This document shows positions 7,386 through 15,088 of a DNA stretch of 64,000 nt, piece after piece. Positions within the stretch are counted from its first letter, which is position 1; the number at the start of each line of letters is the position of its first letter. The DNA lies in contig NZ_SNXU01000001.1 in the NCBI RefSeq assembly GCF_004362515.1, positions 992,001 to 1,056,000 of the forward strand. The letters run 5' to 3'. Origin of the DNA: Actinokineospora alba. Its GTDB lineage: Bacteria > Actinomycetota > Actinomycetes > Mycobacteriales > Pseudonocardiaceae. The position numbers were made by a program, and so were the translations under genes. The notes under the pieces are model-generated. The model ran no database searches, had not been told where the DNA came from, and saw nothing but the letters and a program-made list of their open reading frames with translations.

Positions 7386-8025
7386 CCTGGGTCAACAGCC
7401 CTAGCCGGGTCGCTCGCCTCATCGCTGTTCCGTGATGGTTCCGCGCGGGCCTCGCTGTTCGTGCACGTATCACTGCAGGTGACACTAGCTGGCCTTATCC
7501 CTCTAAGGGGTGGGGCCTCGGTGTCTTCCCCGTCGGCTGGTGCCGTCTCGACCCGACTGTTCACCAGGCTGCAACCATGCTGTTCGGTTGTGGCCTGGTG
7601 AGCATTCGGGTAGGTACCTGCCGGTCGTCGGGGAAGGCACCGCGGACCTATCCCGAACCGGCGGCCGAGCTGCTGAGGTGGCTTCCCTGGAGGCAGCCTG
7701 CCCGGCGAGGGCATCTTGTCGCCGTCCACTTGGCGTAACGCCCTGCTGGCGGAGCGCGACCCTGTGCCCATGGGGCTATGCGGCTCTCCTGGCGCACGCG
7801 CCGCCCGTGGCGGCTCGCGGACTCGCGCGGCGACCGTGGCTGCGCCGCGCGGCCGTCCGGCCGTAGCGAAGCGGCAGGTCGGACCGTGCCGCGATGGATG
7901 TAGCACCGGTGCCAGCGCAACAGGCCCACCGAGCGCGCCGCCACGGGCGGCGCGCCTTGATCCCATAGAGCCAAATTCGGCAGCAATGCGCTGAGGTGTA
8001 CGCCGACCATACCCCCGGAGGACTT
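7386..8025. other. AICE left end: no convincing gene, structured repeats
   Basis: 640 bp between attL and the cargo gene. Several GC-biased frames are open but none shows a credible protein or a good SD. Visible structures: CCAGGC-CAACC with GGTTG-GCCTGG forming a hairpin near 7566-7600; a 12-of-13 inverted pair (7520-7532, 7629-7641); and an exact 18-bp inverted pair (7797-7814, 7937-7954) 122 bp apart. It could hold integrase arm sites, a replication origin or a structured RNA. Confidence 0.5.
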
Positions 8026-9900
8026 ATGCGCATCGACGAAATCAAGATATCAAACTACAAAGGGGTCAAGAACATACACGTCACAGGCTTGGCGAACGAT
8101 GCCGTGGCGGTAATTAGCGGCAAGAATGGAACGGGGAAATCTCTAATTCTCGAAGCCGTGGTGGCGGTATGGTCATCAAGCACCTTTGACGAGTCGCCGG
8201 TTGGGCCATGGGGAGACCACTCATCCGTGCAGCTCAAAATCCACCTCACCGAGGAAGAACGGAAGGCGCTGAAGAATTGGGGCGCCACCATTCCAGGCAA
8301 TACAGGTGAAATAGAAGACGACCCGACAATCTCGCGCTATTGGGGCAAGGACGGCAACACCTACGGCCACATGAACCGATCGCCTGCGATCGAGATGCTT
8401 CAACACCCTCGATTCACCGCCCTCTACGGCTTTTCGAAGATGGACATCATCCAAGCCAACCGTAATGTTTCCATATCCCGGTCATTACCTAGCGTGGATC
8501 TAGGCATGTTCGGCGAAAAGCGCCTCACCGAGCAACGCGAGAGTCAATTCGAGGCAATTACAAAATGGCGTCACCCATACAATATTGGTGATGCGCTAAC
8601 CTATCTTGCAACGATCGACTATTTGGATCAGATTGCCACCAGATCGGGTGGCGAATCGACGGATGAGTACGAGCGTATCGCCACGAACTTCCACGCCGCT
8701 ACAGGAAAGAAGATCGACAAGCCCAAACTTGACGCAAACCATGGAGTCACCATTTCGGTGAATGCTCCCCATATGGGTGAGCATCCGATTTCAGAGCTAT
8801 CGGTCGGCGAGCATGAGGTATTGAATCTAATGTACCTCGTCCGCCGCCTGAGTGCTCGTGGCGGCATACTCTTACTGGATGAACCCGAACAGCATCTCCA
8901 CCCAACACTTCAGGTTGCCCTGTTTGAGACCATGACTACTATGGCGGACCGGGCTCAGATATTGACTGTCAGCCATTCGCCGAGCTTGATAGCCTCGATC
9001 CCCTCAAGTTCAACTTTCGATATGTCCCTGGCGAACACGGAGAAGACGAGCCAGCTAAGCCGGGTATCAGAGGACCGACAACGAGCAGAGCTCCTACACG
9101 AACTAGGTTTGCGGCCGTCCGCACTCGTCCAGAGTGATGCCCTCATCGTTGTGGAGGGCAACGATGACGAACTAATTCTCAATAGCCTATTTCCAATTGA
9201 AGCCAGCCGCTGCCGCTTTATGGTGGCCGGAGACGTCGATGAAGCCATGAATGCTTGCCGAACCCTCGAAGGGGTCGACAACCTCCTACCATGGCTATGC
9301 GTACGCGATCGCGACCTTCTTGACGATGCAGAACTCGATGAATTGAGGGCTAAGCATCCAAACTTGCACGTATGGGATCGCCGCATGATCGAAAATGAGC
9401 TGCTTGATTTCGAACTAATAGGCGAAACATTCAAGAGGGCGGGCGCGGAACAAACGACTGACGAAATTACTGCTTGCCTCCGCGAGATTGCGGGAGAGTT
9501 GAAACATGAGGTCCTGGTAGAGCTTACAAAGAAGGAACTCGGCAAGGTCTTGATTGAACCCAACCACAAGTCGAAAGATCCGTTCGATAAACTGGAATCT
9601 TACTACGAACTAAAAGTTGCATCGTTTACGAACAAATTGGCGAACTTTGATTCCGCAAAGGCTAGCGTTATCGCCGAAATAGAGGAGCGTTGGGACAATG
9701 AGTGGCTCACCTTAGCTCACGGAAAAGGCCTTCTGGGTCGACTTGTGTCCAAAAGCCCGTTCCGTTCGAAAGATCACCTTATTGCAGCCCTCGCGGGAAC
9801 TTTTGCCCAAGGAGCTTGCCGTCCCACTTCACTCGACAGGTTCGGTTTGCGCATTGACGAACTCCTGAACGGCCCACGTCCAGGCTCGGCGACCAAATAG
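8026..9900 (+). CDS. ATPase-TOPRIM fusion, OLD/PARIS-like putative defence protein
   Basis: 624 residues. Residues 1-340 form an SMC/ABC-type ATPase: Walker A GKNGTGKS at 32-39, signature LSVGE at 258-262, Walker B LLLDEPEQHLHP around 282-293, and the switch His in TVSHSPSL. From about 370 a TOPRIM-like domain follows: VVEGNDDE (E377), VRDRD (D428, D430) and MIENELL (E456), a layout like OLD nucleases or DUF4435 (AriB). Such fusions are mostly anti-phage. The gene is clearly richer in A/T than the rest of the element, suggesting separate origin. The ATG at 8026 has GGAGG four bases upstream. The exact family is not settled. Confidence 0.72.
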   Translation: MRIDEIKISNYKGVKNIHVTGLANDAVAVISGKNGTGKSLILEAVVAVWSSSTFDESPVGPWGDHSSVQLKIHLTEEERKALKNWGATIPGNTGEIEDDPTISRYWGKDGNTYGHMNRSPAIEMLQHPRFTALYGFSKMDIIQANRNVSISRSLPSVDLGMFGEKRLTEQRESQFEAITKWRHPYNIGDALTYLATIDYLDQIATRSGGESTDEYERIATNFHAATGKKIDKPKLDANHGVTISVNAPHMGEHPISELSVGEHEVLNLMYLVRRLSARGGILLLDEPEQHLHPTLQVALFETMTTMADRAQILTVSHSPSLIASIPSSSTFDMSLANTEKTSQLSRVSEDRQRAELLHELGLRPSALVQSDALIVVEGNDDELILNSLFPIEASRCRFMVAGDVDEAMNACRTLEGVDNLLPWLCVRDRDLLDDAELDELRAKHPNLHVWDRRMIENELLDFELIGETFKRAGAEQTTDEITACLREIAGELKHEVLVELTKKELGKVLIEPNHKSKDPFDKLESYYELKVASFTNKLANFDSAKASVIAEIEERWDNEWLTLAHGKGLLGRLVSKSPFRSKDHLIAALAGTFAQGACRPTSLDRFGLRIDELLNGPRPGSATK

Positions 9901-9912
9901 GCTCGCGCTGAA

Positions 9913-10596
9913 CTAGAATGTTATTTCCATTGTCGAGGTGATGACATGCGCGAATGGCCGAAGGGTAACCAGTTTCTCCGGTTTGTTCGCGTATCCGACA
10001 CAAAGGATTCCAGCGGAACGTCCGGCTTGCATATCCGTCGTAGAATCACCAATGATTCCCGCATCTTCGGACCGGCAGCCCAGGAGATTTAATGCTTGTT
10101 CGAGCAAGAAAGGGTTCGGTTTCAACTTCGCCATATCCGGCCCAGTTCTTGCCGAGACATGCGTTACATATTTGTCGATCTTATGCATATGGAGGTATGC
10201 AGATACCGCCTGCTGACTGTTGTTGCTCACTACTGCGAGAGTGCGACCGCTTTCGGCCCACAGTTTGACAAAGTCATGCGCACCGCGCGTTGGGTTCGCA
10301 AACTGGACGGCCTCCACTTCGTGAGCAGCAAATGCGCTTTCCACATAAGCCGCGTCCCTGGCGCTAATTTGTGCAGCATACATCAGAACGGTGAATGGAT
10401 CTTGCGATTCACAAACATGCTCAGGGAGATCGTGCCAGCCGCCGTCGGCGAGGACGCCGCGTAACTGGCCAGCGACTACGCCAGCTGAGAGTCCGGCGAA
10501 AACGTTACAAATCGGTCCGTCGAAATCGAGCAGAAGCGCCTGGACATCCTTAAGGTAGCTACCGAGGTTGGCTGGCTCATCGACTGAAGGAGTCAC
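9913..10596 (-). CDS. HAD-superfamily phosphatase coupled to the GntR gene
   Basis: 227 residues with all four HAD motifs: LLLDFDGPICNVF (nucleophile Asp), VVSNNS, the Lys in KLKPNPFLL, and GIIGDSTTDMQAGRSAG. It resembles phosphoglycolate-phosphatase-type small-molecule phosphatases; the substrate is unknown. GTG 10596 overlaps the GntR stop as GTGA and has GGAG eight bases upstream, so it is translationally coupled to the regulator. In pSAM2 a NUDIX hydrolase (Pif) gives transfer immunity; a similar role for this enzyme is only a guess. Confidence 0.8.
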   Translation of the reverse strand: MTPSVDEPANLGSYLKDVQALLLDFDGPICNVFAGLSAGVVAGQLRGVLADGGWHDLPEHVCESQDPFTVLMYAAQISARDAAYVESAFAAHEVEAVQFANPTRGAHDFVKLWAESGRTLAVVSNNSQQAVSAYLHMHKIDKYVTHVSARTGPDMAKLKPNPFLLEQALNLLGCRSEDAGIIGDSTTDMQAGRSAGILCVGYANKPEKLVTLRPFAHVITSTMEITF

Positions 10597-11435
10597 GGAA
10601 TGAACTCCTTGGACACTGTACCCCACATGCTGTCGAACCAAGTCCGCGCTTGGTCGACGTATTGAGAACCCGTGGAAGTGTCGTCGTCGGTGGTGGAGTG
10701 GTGGAACAGGATGGCGTCTTTACCCATGAGGTCGTAGATCGGGGTGGGGGTTTCGCCGAACGTGAGGATGTGTTCCCGGACTGGATAGAAGCCGAAGAAT
10801 GCCTCTTCATTGTTGACGATGTAGAGCTTGAATAGCGGGGCGGCATGGTGGACGCGCACGGTGGCCGTGGCCTTGTTGACGATGCCGAGTGAGCCCAGCT
10901 CGTTGACGGTGTCGGTGATGGCGCCAACGTGGCGGTGCATGATCGCGGTTGCGCGGGCTCGGAACTCGGGGCTGTCGCCTAGGTCCTCGACGCGGCACGG
11001 GATGGCCAGGGGTGCTGTCGTGTCGGGGATGAGGATGCGCACCGTGAGGGATTCGGGGCGAAGGCGGCCTGCTCGGATCTTGTCGAGGGGTTCTTGCATG
11101 GCTCCGTGCAGGGTTTCGCCGGAGAAGCCTGCGAAGTCCACGGTGACGTGTTCGGCTTCGAAGGCGCGTTCGATGTGGGGGCGTAGGCCGACTGGGCGCT
11201 CGGTGCGTTCGCGGACGAAGACGCCGCTGCCCTGACGGGACACGATCAGGCCCTCGTCGCGTAGTTCGCGGAGGGCGTTCTGAACGGTCATGGGTGCCAC
11301 GTTGTAGGTCTTGGCGAGTTCGTTGCGGGATGGGAGCTTGTCCCCCGCGGTGAACTTCTTGGTCAGGATCGCCGCCCTTAGGGCGTTCGCGACCTGCACG
11401 TATGGCGGGCGCGGGTCGTCCGGGTCCAGTGCCAT
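10593..11435 (-). CDS. GntR-family regulator with UTRA domain (KorSA-like)
   Basis: 280 residues. The N-terminal winged helix (PPYVQVANALRAAILTKKF, PSRNELAKTYNVAPMTVQNA, GSGVFVRE) is followed by a UTRA ligand domain of about 200 residues. AICEs carry such a regulator (KorSA in pSAM2) to repress the transfer and replication genes. ATG 11435 has AGGAGAGG upstream and is preferred over 11477. It is transcribed divergently from the Pra-like gene, with palindromic sites between them. Confidence 0.85.
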   Translation of the reverse strand: MALDPDDPRPPYVQVANALRAAILTKKFTAGDKLPSRNELAKTYNVAPMTVQNALRELRDEGLIVSRQGSGVFVRERTERPVGLRPHIERAFEAEHVTVDFAGFSGETLHGAMQEPLDKIRAGRLRPESLTVRILIPDTTAPLAIPCRVEDLGDSPEFRARATAIMHRHVGAITDTVNELGSLGIVNKATATVRVHHAAPLFKLYIVNNEEAFFGFYPVREHILTFGETPTPIYDLMGKDAILFHHSTTDDDTSTGSQYVDQARTWFDSMWGTVSKEFIP

Positions 11436-11460
11436 GTCGCCTCTCCTTGATGACTCCTGC

Positions 11461-11608
11461 TGACACTTAAGTGTCAACCAGGATCGGCAATCTTGTCTAG
11501 CTCACCTAGCGAGCTAGCTCCCTCCATTCCTGGCGTTGACATGTCTAGCCAAGCTGGCTACCTTGTTACTTGTACGACATGGCTAGTCCGGTTAGACAAG
11601 CTCTGGAG
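11461..11608. promoter_or_regulatory. AICE control region: palindromes and divergent promoter
   Basis: Between the GntR and Pra-like genes lie a perfect 16-bp palindrome TGACACTTAAGTGTCA (11461-11476), a GAGCTAGCTC palindrome (about 11511-11520), TAGCCAAGCTGGCTA (11546-11560) and TTAGACAAGCTC (from 11592), with TTGTCTAGCTC as an inverted partner near 11492. A + strand promoter TTGACA (11536-11541), 17 bp, TACCTT (11559-11564) has the TAGCC/GGCTA site in its spacer. This fits autorepression and repression of the element core by the GntR protein. Confidence 0.65.
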
Positions 11609-11614
11609 GTAGAG

Positions 11615-12040
11615 ATGCCGGTCATTCCGACGCGGTTCGCGGTGGATTTCGGTGAGGTGTTTCCGCTGGGTGCGTTCGTGCTGGGTGTGGAGCCGTCGAT
11701 GGCGTTCTCCGACAACCCGGCCGCTCCGAAGATGCAGGAGCGGGACAAGGAGACCAACCAGCTCGTCTGGACCGTCCGCGCCTTGGACGCCAACGAGGAA
11801 GCCGCTCGGTTCGGTGCCGAGTTCAAGGTGAAGATCGCTGCTGACTACCAGCCGGTTCCGCCGCCGAAGGCCAACGGGTTCCCGTACGCGGCGGTGGAGT
11901 TCGAGCGGCTGACCATCACCCCGTATGCGAACAACAAGGGGCGGATCGCGCACAGCTTCCGGGCTGGCGGGATGCGTGCTCCTGGCGGTGCTCGGGCGGC
12001 CAAGCCTGCGGCTACCGCTGAGCAGAAAAACGCCGCGTGA
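11615..12040 (+). CDS. Pra / SCO3933-like AICE activator
   Basis: 141 residues starting MPVIPTRFAVDFGEVFPLGA, with AFSDNPAAPKMQERDKETNQ, VKIAADYQPVPPP and ITPYANN. This pattern is recalled from AICE proteins annotated as plasmid replication, integration and excision activators (SCO3933 family). In pSAM2 Pra switches on rep, xis and int. It is the first gene of the core operon and lies directly behind the palindromic operators. SD TGGAGG seven bases before ATG 11615 sets the start. Confidence 0.7.
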   Translation: MPVIPTRFAVDFGEVFPLGAFVLGVEPSMAFSDNPAAPKMQERDKETNQLVWTVRALDANEEAARFGAEFKVKIAADYQPVPPPKANGFPYAAVEFERLTITPYANNKGRIAHSFRAGGMRAPGGARAAKPAATAEQKNAA

Positions 12041-12327
12041 TGACGGGGCGGGCGTCTCGGGATGCGGTCGCCCGCTGGAACGTCGCCTACGCCGAACAGA
12101 CGGCGGCCTTGTTCGCTGCGTCTCGTCCACAGCCTGTGGACCTCGACGCGATCCGTCGTCTGTCTCGCGCGTATGCTGAGGTCGCGGGTGCCTGGAGGGT
12201 GCTTGCGGCAGAGCTGGCAATCCCGCTGTGGGCTCGCCATGCGGCCGTGGTCGCGGCCGAGGAGTTCGAACGTCGCGCGGGCATGGAGGTCCTGCGCGTT
12301 CAGCAATCCGAAGGAAGTGGGCAATGA
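12040..12327 (+). CDS. Small AICE protein of unknown function
   Basis: About 95 residues, helical and Ala-rich (YAEQTAALFAASRP, LSRAYAEVAGAWRVLAAELA). The ATG overlaps the preceding stop as TGATG, so it is coupled to the Pra-like gene. No known domain is recognised. Its place between the activator and the transfer gene is typical for small uncharacterised AICE genes. Confidence 0.65.
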   Translation: MTGRASRDAVARWNVAYAEQTAALFAASRPQPVDLDAIRRLSRAYAEVAGAWRVLAAELAIPLWARHAAVVAAEEFERRAGMEVLRVQQSEGSGQ

Positions 12328-12635
12328 GCGGGCAAACGTTGCGGTTCACCGCGTCGGGTTCGCCTGGGCATGGGTCGTCTGCCGGTGTCGTGCGGTACGG
12401 AGAAGGGCATCCCCCGGCGTTGGTGATCAGCCTGGACACGGTGGACGTGTTGTTGAGTGTCGCGCCGTTTCCTGACGGGCTGGTCGCGATGGCGAACTTC
12501 TGCCGGGTGCTGGCGCGGGAGTCCGCTCGGCTGGCTGCGGAGATCGACCCGGACGGCGAGCCCGCGCCGGTGGAACGGTCCGGGCGGCACTGGATCAACC
12601 CTGCCGGGCCTGGGTTGTCCGGGCCCGGTCATTGA
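12324..12635 (+). CDS. Small AICE protein of unknown function
   Basis: 103 residues with an N-terminal beta-rich part (TLRFTASGSPGHGSSAGVV) and a helix (MANFCRVLARESARLAAEI). The ATG overlaps the previous gene as ATGA. Not recognised. Confidence 0.65.
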   Translation: MSGQTLRFTASGSPGHGSSAGVVRYGEGHPPALVISLDTVDVLLSVAPFPDGLVAMANFCRVLARESARLAAEIDPDGEPAPVERSGRHWINPAGPGLSGPGH

Positions 12636-12723
12636 GTCCGGCACGGCGGCGGGTGCTCCGTTGCTTGGCGGCCCGGGTGCCCGCCGTCGTGCCTCCCACA
12701 ACAACCAACCGAAGGGAGGTTCC

Positions 12724-12996
12724 GTGGTGGCTTCCAAGGTAGAGGACTGGCGCAACACTGACCCGCTGCCGACGACGCTGCTGACCGCGCGGGAGTACTT
12801 GTGGCGGGCACCGGCGTTCGACGCTCCGCGGGAAGAGTGGATCGCCTACCACGAATACAGGGCCGAGGTCTTCCGTCACGTCGCCGCGATCGACACCCGC
12901 CACCGGTACGAAGCCGGGGCGGAAGCCTGGCTCGCGAAAGACAAGGTCGTGAAGCTGCGGGGTTCCGGGGAGGCTGATCCGGCGCTCATCACCTGA
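12724..12996 (+). CDS. Small AICE protein of unknown function
   Basis: 90 residues, aromatic-rich (VEDWRNTDPLPTTLLTAREY, APREEWIAYHEYRAEVFRHV). The GTG at 12724 follows GGGAGG with a 4-base gap, a strong SD. It is separated by 88 bp from the preceding ORF. No domain recognised. Confidence 0.65.
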   Translation: MVASKVEDWRNTDPLPTTLLTAREYLWRAPAFDAPREEWIAYHEYRAEVFRHVAAIDTRHRYEAGAEAWLAKDKVVKLRGSGEADPALIT

Positions 12997-13152
12997 CCCG
13001 ATAAGTCCACTGTAGACAAACAAACGCGCTTGGGTGGTGCGGCGATGACGCACGCCCATGTTGCGGTGCAAGGAAACCATGCGCACAGAAGCGGACCCGG
13101 CTACCAACCTTTCCCGCTTCCGTGCTGTCCACACCAGACATCGGAGTAGACA

Positions 13153-13227
13153 GTGAACACGCTAGTACATCCACAGAACGTCTTGCTAGTGCAGGGTCGC
13201 GCCTCGACGGTCGGGGGTGGGCTCTGA
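13153..13227 (+). CDS. Possible 24-residue ORF coupled to the FtsK/TraSA gene
   Basis: A GTG at 13153 with GGAG six bases upstream opens a 24-codon frame (MNTLVHPQNVLLVQGRASTV then GGGL). Its TGA overlaps the ATG of the transfer ATPase as TGATG. The SD and the overlap argue for translation, perhaps as a coupling peptide. No homologue is known to me with certainty. Confidence 0.4.
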   Translation: MNTLVHPQNVLLVQGRASTVGGGL

Positions 13228-14699
13228 TGGGACGCAAGGAATCCCGCTGGGTCGACCCGGCACCGTTGGAGATCGCCCGGCCTCGCCTGCCCTGGTGGAC
13301 GCTGCTGCCCCACTGGGTCAAGCTCGCCATCTCCCCGATCGTCCTGACCGGCTTGCTCGGATGGGGCCTCGTGCACCTGGTCCAGGTTGTCTGGCGCTAC
13401 CCGCTCTCGATCGTGGTTCTGATCGCTGGCTGGTGGTCGTATTCCGGGTTCGGCCCATGGTGGTTCGCGGGCGGACTCGCGGTGGTGTTCATGTTGTTCG
13501 GGGTGTGGCGGTGGCTGCACGAGCCCTCGTTCGAGCGGTTCGCCATGCCACAGATCCGCACCGAGTACCGCCGCTGCATGATCTACACCTGGCAATGGCG
13601 GACGGTCATGCGCCTGGCTGATCTCGTGAAAGACAAGCGGGGCAAGGAATACCGGCCACGCCTCGGCCGTGTCCGCTCCGATGGGTGGCGCGACCGGGTC
13701 CGGGTCCGCATGGTCAAAGGACAAGCACCCGAGCAATGGGAGCTGCACGCCTCCGGGCTAGCGCATTCCTTCCACGCTCACTCCTGTCGCGTCCGAGTGT
13801 TGAAGCCTGGGCGGCTCGAACTGGACTTCGTGCACTCCGATCCCTTGGCGGCCCCGATCGCGCTGCCGGACCGGGCGAAGGAGTCCGCGGTCGATCTGAA
13901 GCGGGTGGTGATCGGGCGGACCGAGTCAGGGCGTCCGTGGCGGCTGCGGCTGCTCGGCACCCACGTTCTCAACGTCGGCGTCTCCGGGGCCGGTAAAGGC
14001 TCGCTGCTCTGGTCGGTGATCAACGCGCTGGCACCTGCGATCAAGTCCGGGGCGGTGCGCCTCTACGGCATCGACCCCAAAGGCGGGATGGAGCTGGGGC
14101 AGGCACCGGAGCTGTTCCATCGGGTCGTGTTCGACAACGGCGAGAAGGCCGTGACCATGCTCGAAGACATTGCCACTGAGGTGAAGCGCCGCGCCGAGTC
14201 CTACCGGGGTCTGCGCCGCACCTGGACCGCGGAGACCGGCGACCCGTTCCTTCTCCTGGTGATTGACGAACTGGCCGACGTCGTGGCCTACCAAACCGAC
14301 AAGGGCCTGCGGGAACGAGCGGCCCGGGCGCTGCAGGCGATCACCTCACAAGGGCGGGCACCGGGGGTGTGCGTGCTCGGCCTGCTGCAGGACCCACGCA
14401 AGGAGATCGTGCCGTTCCGGCACCTGTTCTCCACCCGCGTCGCGATGCGCCTGGACGAACCCGCACAGGTCGACATGGTCCTCGGCGACGGAGTCCGCCA
14501 ACGGGGAGCTGCGGCGCACGAGATCAGCGAACACGTCCCCGGTGTCGCCTGGATCAAGGAGGACGGGAAGCGAGAACCGGTGCGCGCTAGGGCGTTCCAC
14601 GTCACCGATGACGACCTGGCCGCACTCGTCGCCTACGTCACCGATCGCACCCCGGTGCCTGCGCCGGTGCCGTTCGTCGTGGAAGGGGCCACGGCATGA
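13227..14699 (+). CDS. traSA: FtsK/SpoIIIE-type DNA translocase, TraSA-like
   Basis: 490 residues. Two or three membrane helices near residues 30-95 (WVKLAISPIVLTGLLGWGLV, FAGGLAVVFMLFGVW) precede a cytoplasmic motor with Walker A GVSGAGKG (251-258), Walker B LLLVIDELADVV (about 345) and a GRAPGVCVLGLLQDPRK segment. AICEs move double-stranded DNA between mycelia with such a single FtsK-like protein. It is flanked by coupled ORFs on both sides. ATG 13227 is chosen for the TGATG overlap; the frame is open further upstream. Confidence 0.88.
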   Translation: MGRKESRWVDPAPLEIARPRLPWWTLLPHWVKLAISPIVLTGLLGWGLVHLVQVVWRYPLSIVVLIAGWWSYSGFGPWWFAGGLAVVFMLFGVWRWLHEPSFERFAMPQIRTEYRRCMIYTWQWRTVMRLADLVKDKRGKEYRPRLGRVRSDGWRDRVRVRMVKGQAPEQWELHASGLAHSFHAHSCRVRVLKPGRLELDFVHSDPLAAPIALPDRAKESAVDLKRVVIGRTESGRPWRLRLLGTHVLNVGVSGAGKGSLLWSVINALAPAIKSGAVRLYGIDPKGGMELGQAPELFHRVVFDNGEKAVTMLEDIATEVKRRAESYRGLRRTWTAETGDPFLLLVIDELADVVAYQTDKGLRERAARALQAITSQGRAPGVCVLGLLQDPRKEIVPFRHLFSTRVAMRLDEPAQVDMVLGDGVRQRGAAAHEISEHVPGVAWIKEDGKREPVRARAFHVTDDDLAALVAYVTDRTPVPAPVPFVVEGATA

Positions 14700-15088
14700 A
14701 CACCCTCACGACAAGGCTGGACGCGATCCGGGATCACCTGGCAACACACCCGGCGCTCCCGGGTCCATGGGATGTGTCGGTCAACGCCTGCCGGGAAGAC
14801 GCGGTCACGATCCAACTCCAGGCCCACACGCTGGCCGGTGTGGCATCAGCACTGCTGTCCTGGGCCGCGACCCTGACCAACGTCACGGCCTCGGCCTGGC
14901 GGGCAGGACCAGACTCGGTCCACCTGCACCTGTTCGGTGCGCTCGCCGACGGCACCCAGGTCAAGATCTTCGACGGCCTCACCTACTCGCCAACGGTGTT
15001 CCCCGACCTGGAACCCGGCGGCAAGCAAAGCGTCGGCATGACCACCCTTCGGGCCTGGGCCGCTGACGGTGCGGGGGTGGCGGCATGA
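14696..15088 (+). CDS. Conserved AICE protein of unknown function
   Basis: 130 residues (MNTLTTRLDAIRDHLATHPA; HLFGALADGTQVKIFDGLTY). It overlaps the transfer ATPase stop as ATGA and the RepSA gene start, so three proteins are translationally chained. Not recognised; its place suggests a role in replication or transfer. Confidence 0.7.
   Translation: MNTLTTRLDAIRDHLATHPALPGPWDVSVNACREDAVTIQLQAHTLAGVASALLSWAATLTNVTASAWRAGPDSVHLHLFGALADGTQVKIFDGLTYSPTVFPDLEPGGKQSVGMTTLRAWAADGAGVAA

Noticed and set aside
7358..7966. 202-codon minus-strand frame in the AICE left end
   Set aside because: No SD, Arg/Pro/Ala-biased product, starts inside attL and overlaps the inverted repeats; not supported as a gene.
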